Shown here piece after piece: positions 53,201 through 57,959 of a DNA stretch of 57,959 bases. Numbering within the stretch: the first letter of the stretch is position 1; each line of letters starts with the position of its first letter. Source of the DNA: a virus; IMG/VR virus record IMGVR_UViG_3300022929_002041, positions 1-57,959 of that record; one strand, given 5' to 3'. The notes under the pieces are model-generated. The model was given only the letters and a program-made list of their open reading frames with translations. It was not told the origin of the DNA and did not search any database. Both the position numbers and the translations under genes were made by a program.

Positions 53201-53784
53201 CATCTAAAGTAGCAACTCTTATAGAATCACCTGCAATTAAAAAAGCAGTAACTACTGAGCCAATGAATGAGGCTACAAAGGAATTTATTGCTTGGGCTGA
53301 TTCAGACGAAGGTAAAGCAGAGATTGCTCAGAACAAAGCAGAACGTGCTGAAAGAATGGCAGAAATGAAAACTTCTGCTGAAAATCAGATGCTATCAAAA
53401 GAAGATCAATACCGAGAAATCTTAGCAAGTGGTGAGTATAAAGGTGAAGCCGCTAGTGAAAGTATCCTAGGACAGGCTGAGACATACCTTGCATCTATTG
53501 AAGAAACTAAAAAGAGTCGAATGGCTATAGATGAATCTAGTCTTCTAAGTTCACCTCTTGTTGACATTAGTCCAGAACCAACTGAAGAAGAATCTGGTGA
53601 TGGTATGTCGGCTGAGGAGAAATTTGCCCAAACGGGGAAAGAATATAATGATATGTTAGCAGAAAAGATAGACCTACTAATAGCGGCACAAACAGAGAAT
53701 AATATGATTGCTAAAGGCATTAAAGATGCGACGGTTGAAGGCGCAGAAGCCTCCCAAAAAATTGCAGTCAACTCGGCAGTTTAA
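50281..53784 (+). CDS. Putative tail tape measure protein, 1167 residues
   Basis: The protein starts with a helical, Asn/Gln-rich coil (FNENLNSMNASLGALNSGLQ). It has long Ala/Gln/Glu-rich helices to about residue 520, for example LTLREAQEQQAYYIELQRTS. Hydrophobic segments follow: LSLAGIALTGLTAAATSAAI (about 525-545), LIPGAGALMAIGGGYMAAED (about 595), and a Gly/Ala zipper GGAGGALAGAAAGAALGSVV running to about 710. The C-terminal 400 residues are acidic coiled coil (KAEEKRNAEKQAEQLAIAQA). Long helix plus internal membrane-active segments is the usual tape-measure layout. It is next to gp26/gp51, whose fusion resembles the chaperone that serves tape measures in lambda-like phages. It is about twice as long as T4 gp29. 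Other structural roles are possible. Confidence 0.55.
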   Translation: MDDFSPEEMREFNENLNSMNASLGALNSGLQNLANTLNQTSQANQSAAKQTEENTQQQTTASNKKTESDNKAGEQIKTTAEKMSGALRTATGAVISFSGALVSGVDGFDKYTKAVSGFGDSAKETGDALGGFGKFLGNAVNILAEFTVVTMKQADAQNEFAKQMNRMGAVVDTTTQGLAEQARAAGASAGDLQELAVIITQSSQALASFGAGTSEGTAKMLEVFRLSDDQEREMRRYGLTLREAQEQQAYYIELQRTSGINMQAQELSERQVRTRSLQYAKTLTTLSELTGIQAGQLKEEQAAVQADLRNKIRNIRDQNDIERLKKQLDGDITAEKRASIEAEIKAREQEVQVRVDAGNQFAGLLGRDMAAKVMNVIGTGAFDENTKELANLGLNAAELKERFAGLTAGSDEYRQAVAETTGELVGGVRRNVDRFGKSMELAANASEIGAAVGINERTTDTARLFASQDEATNRVLESFDEVAESTKEGADTQKDLAATLQVFETNVRTAADEFLNQFNPFTGGLSLAGIALTGLTAAATSAAIALGSMSPGGGVLSNLFGGGTKTGAGSMGSKGTAALKGAGSMFKGMGRLIPGAGALMAIGGGYMAAEDAKDEADLQLNETLLDDSATEYEKDFARKQHEIDTTQANNKGLGIAGGGAGGALAGAAAGAALGSVVPILGTAIGGILGAALGAAGGSMLGSSVAGALSPEDLTMYGTKLDKDSEEYNMMSEDERKEYHRIQDLIAEQTAEQDRLSKLTLDEAKKDRDGRVLYEEKFFGNSKVDFDLLAEMKESGELTSDMLEAILLDNDISKGTEDLIRKELDLLKKKDAKDDAKDQKDEAKVAEAKEEEVGGRTLDMSSENLAKIFEADIKAEEKRNAEKQAEQLAIAQAKEESATEQITPEVVANALKETGSGAPIPGVVDTEQLLATTQVVENMIADAGQLTGAPVLEEIETTAERIPIDSILEEVKVSSSKVATLIESPAIKKAVTTEPMNEATKEFIAWADSDEGKAEIAQNKAERAERMAEMKTSAENQMLSKEDQYREILASGEYKGEAASESILGQAETYLASIEETKKSRMAIDESSLLSSPLVDISPEPTEEESGDGMSAEEKFAQTGKEYNDMLAEKIDLLIAAQTENNMIAKGIKDATVEGAEASQKIAVNSAV

Positions 53785-53791
53785 CTAAATA
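53785..53791 (+). promoter_or_regulatory. Late promoter box (CTAAATA) upstream of gp20
   Basis: CTAAATATATAAT overlaps the stop region of the upstream gene and lies 26 nt before the portal ATG. AGAGAA is in between as a weak ribosome binding site. Confidence 0.5.
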
Positions 53792-53817
53792 TATAATATA
53801 AAGAGAACCTATACCAC

Positions 53818-55611
53818 ATGGCATATACAAAGAAATTTTTAAACAAGAGCGGAGTATCAAGTCCGATATCGGGAGGCAACAGTAATCCTGGGTCTTGGAA
53901 CGGTGTAGGCGCTTCAGAAGAAGGCTATTCAAATACTGACTTCGGTTACAAAAACTACATGAGTAGACTCCCTGAAGTTTACACAGGACATCCTAACAGA
54001 ATAGAAAGATACAATCAGTATGAGATGATGGATGTCGATGCTGAGATCAATGCTTGTTTAGATATCATTGCAGAATTCAGCACACAAAAGAATGATCACA
54101 ATCATACACCATTTAACTTTGAGTTTAGAGATGAGCCTACTCCACATGAGATGGACTTGTTATCTAAGCAGTTACAACAATGGTGTAAGTTAAATGAATT
54201 TGATACTCGTATGTTTAAGATGTTTAGAAACGTCATTAAATACGGAGATCAAGTCTTTGTAAGAGATCCAGAGAACTTTAAACTCTACTGGGTTGACATG
54301 GTTAAAGTCATTAAAGTTATTGTTAACGAGAGTGAAGGTAAACTTCCTGAGCAGTATGTTATTAAAGACTTAAACATTAACTTACAGAACTTAACAGTTG
54401 CACAAAAAACAAACACAGATTTTGCCGCTAATCCAACAACAGGATTAGGTGGTACTGGTGGCGGTGGTGGAGCAGGTGGTGGCGGATACACAGTCCCATC
54501 TATGCCATACAACACATCAGGTAGTCGATTTACATTAGGACAAGCAGAATCAGCAATCGATTCTAATCATGTTGTTCACTTGTCATTAACAGAAGGCTTA
54601 GATCGTTTTTGGCCTTTCGGACAATCAATCTTAGAGAACATCTTTAAAGTATATAAACAGAAAGAACTGTTAGAAGATGCTATCTTAATCTATCGTGTAC
54701 AACGTGCACCAGAACGCAGAATGTTTAAAATTGACGTAGGTAACATGCCTAGTCATTTAGCAATGGCATTCGTAGATAGAATTAAAAACGAAATTCACCA
54801 AAGACGTATTCCAAGTATTCATGGTGGTCAGTCTGTAGTTGATGCTACATATAATCCACTATCAATGAATGAAGATTACTTTTTCCCTGTAACAGCAGAA
54901 GGTAGAGGATCATCTATCGAAGTTCTCCCAGGTGGACAAAACTTAGGTGAAATTGATGACTTAAAATATTTCAATAATAGATTAGCAAGAGGACTGCGTG
55001 TACCTAGTTCATACTTACCCACAGGTCCTGATGACAACACAACACCTCTAAACGATGGTCGTGTTGGTACTGCTATGATACAAGAGTTTAGATTCAATCA
55101 GTACTGTGAAAGACTACAGAACTACATCTGTCAAAAACTTGACGATGAATTTAAATTATTCTTGCGTTGGAGAGGATTCAACATTGATACACAGATGTTT
55201 GACTTATCATTTAATCCACCGCAAAACTTTGCCGCTTATCGTCAAAGTGAATTAGATACTGCAAGAGTTGGTACTTTTGGAGCAATGGAAGCATTCCCTT
55301 ACATGTCTAAACGTTTTGCACTAGAAAGATTCTTAGGATTAACAGAAGAAGAAATCAACAAGAATGAAAAACTTTGGGCAGAAGAAAACACTGAAGCACA
55401 AGACGCAGATCCATCAGGCTCTGATCTTAGAAACATTGGAGTATCTACCGGAGACTTTGATGCAGATATGGATACTAGTGAAGAAATTGAAGACCAAGAA
55501 AACTTAGAAGACTTCGGGGACATGGATGTTGCTGGACCAGTAGGAACGCCAGGTACAGCAACCGGCTCAGTTGAAGGTGCTGGAGAAGTAGGCGGCACTC
55601 AAGGCGTCTAG
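53818..55611 (+). CDS. 20: Portal vertex protein gp20
   Basis: The 597-residue product has the conserved gp20 core: RYNQYEMMDVDAEINACLDI, MFKMFRNVIKYGDQVFVRDP, LTEGLDRFWPFGQSILENIF and YRVQRAPERRMFKIDVGNMP, then ARGLRVPSSYLPTGPD and EFRFNQYCERLQNYICQKLD. It forms the dodecameric portal through which DNA enters the head. T4 gp20 is 524 residues. The extra length is a Gly-rich loop near residue 220 (GTGGGGGAGGGGYTV) and an acidic, Gly-rich tail of about 70 residues. Its stop overlaps the GTG of the SGNH-like gene (TAGTG). Confidence 0.95.
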   Translation: MAYTKKFLNKSGVSSPISGGNSNPGSWNGVGASEEGYSNTDFGYKNYMSRLPEVYTGHPNRIERYNQYEMMDVDAEINACLDIIAEFSTQKNDHNHTPFNFEFRDEPTPHEMDLLSKQLQQWCKLNEFDTRMFKMFRNVIKYGDQVFVRDPENFKLYWVDMVKVIKVIVNESEGKLPEQYVIKDLNINLQNLTVAQKTNTDFAANPTTGLGGTGGGGGAGGGGYTVPSMPYNTSGSRFTLGQAESAIDSNHVVHLSLTEGLDRFWPFGQSILENIFKVYKQKELLEDAILIYRVQRAPERRMFKIDVGNMPSHLAMAFVDRIKNEIHQRRIPSIHGGQSVVDATYNPLSMNEDYFFPVTAEGRGSSIEVLPGGQNLGEIDDLKYFNNRLARGLRVPSSYLPTGPDDNTTPLNDGRVGTAMIQEFRFNQYCERLQNYICQKLDDEFKLFLRWRGFNIDTQMFDLSFNPPQNFAAYRQSELDTARVGTFGAMEAFPYMSKRFALERFLGLTEEEINKNEKLWAEENTEAQDADPSGSDLRNIGVSTGDFDADMDTSEEIEDQENLEDFGDMDVAGPVGTPGTATGSVEGAGEVGGTQGV

Positions 55612-56465
55612 TGAAACTTAAACACATTATTACATGTGGTTGTAGTTTTGGAGATGCTTATACTTCATGGACATGGCCTCACGTATTAGAATCACATATC
55701 AAATCATTAGACCCTAACGTAACATTTGACCACAGAGGTATGGGTCATCAAGGTCAAGAACTCATACAAAAGAAAACAACAAATGCTATTGTAGATGCAT
55801 TAGACGATGGTATTGATCCATCTGAAATAGGTGTCGTTGTTTCTTGGAGTGGCAATGATCGCAAAACTTGGTACATAACAAACAAAGATTATATTAGTGA
55901 CATCAAAGATCACTGGAGTACGTCTGGTGGAGATATGTGGCATGTACAGTTCTGTGATCTTAAAAACAGTAAAGAAGGTGTGGAAATATTAGAATATAAT
56001 AATAAAAATGGAAATTATTTTGTTCAATATAATCCTAACGGCGGTTGGTATCACTCTGCATGGAATCATAGAGAACCTAAATTTATCAATGATTATATGA
56101 TGTTTACTGAACCTGTTACTGACAGAGATTATGATAAACATAACATACACTCATTGCATCTTGCATTAGAAAATATGATTATGTTACAAAATACATGTAA
56201 AGTACACGGTATTAAATTTTATCATCAGTATTACATGGATCATACATACAAAGATATTGAAGCATGTAAGGATCACCCTATCATAGAATATCTTTATAAA
56301 CAATTAGATCAAACGATTAGAGTAAAGCCAGCAATACATGAATATGTTAAACCTTTTGGCATGACAATATCAGAAGAAGATGTGCATCCTAATGAAGAAG
56401 GACACAAAAAATACTTTGATGATATTCTAAAACCCTTTTTAGAAGAAAAAAACTTTTTTGAATAA
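55611..56465 (+). CDS. SGNH/GDSL hydrolase-like protein
   Basis: The 284-residue product starts with GTG sharing a base with the portal stop (TAGTG). The SGNH blocks can be followed: IITCGCSFGD (Ser12, block I), DHRGMGHQGQ (Gly, block II), VVVSWSGNDR (Asn82, block III) and EEDVHPNEEGHKKYF (His259 with Glu256 or Asp257, block V). The usual DxxH would need Asp at position 256, where Glu is found, so the acid residue is shifted or replaced. Members of this fold are esterases or acetyl-hydrolases on lipids or sugars. It is odd to find one between portal and prohead core genes. It could act on cell-envelope sugars or be a repurposed fold. Confidence 0.65.
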   Translation: MKLKHIITCGCSFGDAYTSWTWPHVLESHIKSLDPNVTFDHRGMGHQGQELIQKKTTNAIVDALDDGIDPSEIGVVVSWSGNDRKTWYITNKDYISDIKDHWSTSGGDMWHVQFCDLKNSKEGVEILEYNNKNGNYFVQYNPNGGWYHSAWNHREPKFINDYMMFTEPVTDRDYDKHNIHSLHLALENMIMLQNTCKVHGIKFYHQYYMDHTYKDIEACKDHPIIEYLYKQLDQTIRVKPAIHEYVKPFGMTISEEDVHPNEEGHKKYFDDILKPFLEEKNFFE

Positions 56466-56468
56466 ATA
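56461..56468 (+). promoter_or_regulatory. Late-box-like sequence (AATAAATA) five bases before the ATG at 56474
   Basis: AATAAATA then TTAAT precede the ATG of the 76-residue gene, overlapping the stop of the upstream gene. It has the same box-to-ATG distance as gp25 and the gene at 12503. Confidence 0.35.
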
Positions 56469-56473
56469 TTAAT

Positions 56474-56704
56474 ATGAAATTATTTGAAATGTTTGATGCG
56501 GCAACACCAGGATACCAAGAAGTTGGAGATGACAACTCTAAACCTATATGGAGAACATCTAGGAAAACAAAACTTACATTAAGTCAAATAAGAAAATTAC
56601 GAAAAATGTTAGATGTTAGAAATTATGAAAAAGCAAAGCATTTGACCAAAGTTAGAAATCAGTACGGGGCAAAACCAGATCCAGAGGCTGGTCCTAGTAT
56701 TTAA
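56474..56704 (+). CDS. Small basic protein between portal and prohead core genes
   Basis: The 76-residue product begins MKLFEMFDAATPGYQEVGDD and contains the basic helix RTSRKTKLTLSQIRKLRKML followed by NYEKAKHLTKVRNQYG. I recognise similar short proteins at this place in marine T4-like phages, where they are unassigned. The Lys/Arg-rich helix could bind DNA or the acidic core protein encoded next door, but that is inference. It follows the SGNH-like gene by 8 nt. Confidence 0.6.
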   Translation: MKLFEMFDAATPGYQEVGDDNSKPIWRTSRKTKLTLSQIRKLRKMLDVRNYEKAKHLTKVRNQYGAKPDPEAGPSI

Positions 56705-56717
56705 TTTCCTCTAGTCA

Positions 56718-56790
56718 GAAAATCGACGGATTTGTCTATTTTCGCCTCAAATACACCAAAAACGCAAAAAAGTAGTACTTAAATAGTACT
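56718..56790 (+). other. Intergenic hairpins before the prohead core gene
   Basis: GAAAATCGAC, GGATTT, GTCTATTTTC forms a 9-bp stem with one mismatch (about 56717-56742). Further on, AAAAAGTA ... TACTTTTT with AGTACT repeats (about 56766-56793) forms an AT-rich dyad ending in a T-run, which could act as a weak terminator. The rest of this 150-nt gap holds the late box at 56806-56812. Confidence 0.35.
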
Positions 56791-56805
56791 TTTTATAACT
56801 ACGCA

Positions 56806-56812
56806 CTAAATA
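56806..56812 (+). promoter_or_regulatory. Late promoter box (CTAAATA) upstream of prohead core gene
   Basis: CTAAATATCTC lies 42 nt before the ATG, with AGGAGA as a good ribosome binding site just upstream of the start. It fits late expression of the head genes. Confidence 0.55.
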
Positions 56813-56854
56813 TCTCTACAAAGCCATACTTTATTATATCAGGAGAAAAGTACA

Positions 56855-57667
56855 ATGGAAAACAAGAAATTTGAACAATTAATCGATCTCATTATTAATG
56901 AAGACGAAGAACAGGCGAAAGAACTGTTTCACAACATTGTTGTCGAAAAATCAAAAGAAATTTATGAATCAATCATGGAAGAAGAAATGAAAGATTCTGA
57001 TGACCTCGAAGAGGGCATGGGCGGACAAGTTGGCGATCTTGCTGATGAAGTCCAAGCAGAAGAATCTGGAGTTGCTGAAGATGCTGAAGAAGAAATTGAC
57101 ATTGATTCAGAAGAAGTATTTGACATCGAAGGTGATGATGAAGTAGATGCTACTTTAGACATCGAAGCAAACTCATCTGAAGAAGTAGAAGATGCAGTTG
57201 TAAGAATTGAAGACAAACTCGACACATTACTAGACGAGTTTGAAGAACTCATGGCCGACCAAGATGAATTAAAAGGTCGTGATGACGAGATGGATGCAGA
57301 CTTGCATGACATCGAAGACGAAATTGAAGACCAAGAAGTTGACGTAGACGTTTCTGTTGATGATGAAGAAGTAGTTGCTGAAGCAATTAATCTTCCTAAA
57401 GTAACAGCACACATGGGAGACAACGGTGAAAACACTAAGTCCCCTGTAGACGCAAACTCAGGTCAAAAAGGAATGGATTCACACCCAGTCGATTTTGACA
57501 AAGGTAGTGATGAAAAAGGACGCCCTGCTCCGACTGCTAAAGACGTAGATGGCGCATCTTCATTCCAAAACGTTCCTGGAAACAACAAAGGACCTAAATT
57601 AAGTCCTGCTCCAAAGCCCGTGACATCACAGGCTGAAGGTACGAACACTAAATCTGTAATAGATTAA
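56855..57667 (+). CDS. Prohead core scaffold protein, gp67/gp68-like
   Basis: The 270-residue product begins FEQLIDLIINEDEEQAKELF and continues HNIVVEKSKEIYESIMEEEM, like the helical start of T4 gp67. It then runs through a very acidic Asp/Glu region (EEEIDIDSEEVFDIEGDDEV, later DIEDEIEDQEVDVDVSVDDE). The last 90 residues are Gly/Pro/Lys/Asp-rich and likely flexible. It lies between the portal and prohead protease genes, the T4 location of genes 67 and 68, and is larger than either. Core proteins fill the prohead and are cut by gp21 before packaging. A strong AGGAGA site precedes the ATG. Confidence 0.7.
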   Translation: MENKKFEQLIDLIINEDEEQAKELFHNIVVEKSKEIYESIMEEEMKDSDDLEEGMGGQVGDLADEVQAEESGVAEDAEEEIDIDSEEVFDIEGDDEVDATLDIEANSSEEVEDAVVRIEDKLDTLLDEFEELMADQDELKGRDDEMDADLHDIEDEIEDQEVDVDVSVDDEEVVAEAINLPKVTAHMGDNGENTKSPVDANSGQKGMDSHPVDFDKGSDEKGRPAPTAKDVDGASSFQNVPGNNKGPKLSPAPKPVTSQAEGTNTKSVID

Positions 57668-57679
57668 GGACTGATACAA

Positions 57680-57959
57680 ATGGCTTTGTATCTTAAAGAA
57701 CACTTATCATTCGACCGTGCTGAAATGATGGTCGAATCGGTGAAAGAAGGTGATTCTAATTTGAAGACTCTTTATATGAAGGGTATCTTCATTCAGGGAG
57801 GGGTAAAAAACGCCAATGAACGTGTTTACCCCGTTTCTGAAATCAAAGACGCCGTAGACACACTCAACGGCCAAATACAAGAAGGTAATTCTGTATTAGG
57901 TGAAGTTGACCATCCCGATGATTTAAAAATTAACTTAGATCGTGTTTCACATATGATTA
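57680..57959 (+). CDS. 21: Prohead core protease gp21, N-terminal part (cut by window edge)
   Basis: The frame runs from ATG at 57680 past the window edge; 93 codons are seen. FDRAEMMVESVKEG, LKTLYMKGIFIQGGVKNANE then RVYPVSEI, and SVLGEVDHPDDLKINLDRVS are typical of the T4-type prohead protease. LGEVDHP should carry the catalytic His. This serine protease cuts the core and capsid proteins during head maturation. It follows the gp67-like gene by 12 nt, as in T4. The rest of the catalytic domain is outside the window. Confidence 0.92.
   Translation, partial: MALYLKEHLSFDRAEMMVESVKEGDSNLKTLYMKGIFIQGGVKNANERVYPVSEIKDAVDTLNGQIQEGNSVLGEVDHPDDLKINLDRVSHMI

Noticed and set aside
56962-57435. A 157-codon Ser-rich minus-strand frame opposite the prohead core gene
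   Set aside because: It is the antisense image of an Asp/Glu-rich protein (Ser opposite GAA/GAT codons). No promoter or family support.
1-57959. CRISPR arrays, insertion sequences, integrase or attachment sites
   Set aside because: No regularly spaced direct DNA repeats, no transposase or integrase motifs, and no inverted-repeat-flanked cassette were seen.

Overview
The window is part of a marine T4-like myovirus (a contractile-tailed phage). The DNA is AT-rich by eye. The genes are tightly packed, with ATGA and TAATG junctions. T4-type core genes are recognisable: gp53, gp5, gp25, gp6, gp26, gp51-like, gp55, gp47, gp46, gp20, a gp67-like core protein and gp21. T4-type late promoter boxes (TATAAATA and variants) lie on both strands. 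Small-gene style, long tail genes and many radical SAM genes resemble cyanophages or pelagimyophages. The host cannot be read from the sequence, although a signal-peptide beta-barrel gene implies a Gram-negative host.

Layout. (1) 1-9468, minus strand: an overlapping operon. In transcription order it holds a small phage protein, two glycosyltransferase-like proteins, a 118-aa and a 51-aa protein, a third DxD glycosyltransferase-like protein, three radical SAM enzymes with an N-terminal cysteine cluster, a DUF481/YdiY-like outer-membrane protein, a fourth such radical SAM enzyme, and a fifth, cut by the window edge, of different architecture. (2) 9524-42993, minus strand: the tail and baseplate block. 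From 42993 downward it runs gp48-like, gp53, a hub-like protein, gp5, gp25, gp6, a giant 6430-residue structural protein, then small structural and fibre-like genes. (3) 43179-48617, plus strand: late sigma factor gp55, recombination nuclease gp47/gp46, another radical SAM enzyme and a resolvase-like PD-(D/E)XK nuclease. (4) 48618-49080: no gene, but a run of strong hairpins that looks like a structured RNA, closed by a terminator-like hairpin. (5) 49092-50176, minus strand: gp26 and a gp51-like frame that has no usable start codon. It sits in the -1 frame behind a UUUUUUC slippery site with a 7-nt spacer and an 8-bp stem. (6) 50281-57959, plus strand: a 1167-residue tape-measure-like protein, portal gp20, an SGNH-hydrolase-like protein, a small conserved-looking protein, a prohead core protein and the start of prohead protease gp21.

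How the parts fit. gp55 reads the late boxes in front of the tail and head genes. gp46/47 supplies recombination-dependent replication. gp20, the core protein and gp21 build the prohead. The minus-strand block builds the baseplate and fibres. The left operon is the accessory part: radical SAM enzymes, sugar-transferase-like proteins and an outer-membrane protein suggest modification of a peptide, glycan or surface structure, with unknown substrate. The most unusual observations are the predicted gp26/gp51 frameshift, the radical SAM/glycosyltransferase/outer-membrane operon, the 6430-residue protein with its repeated module, and the structured RNA candidate.
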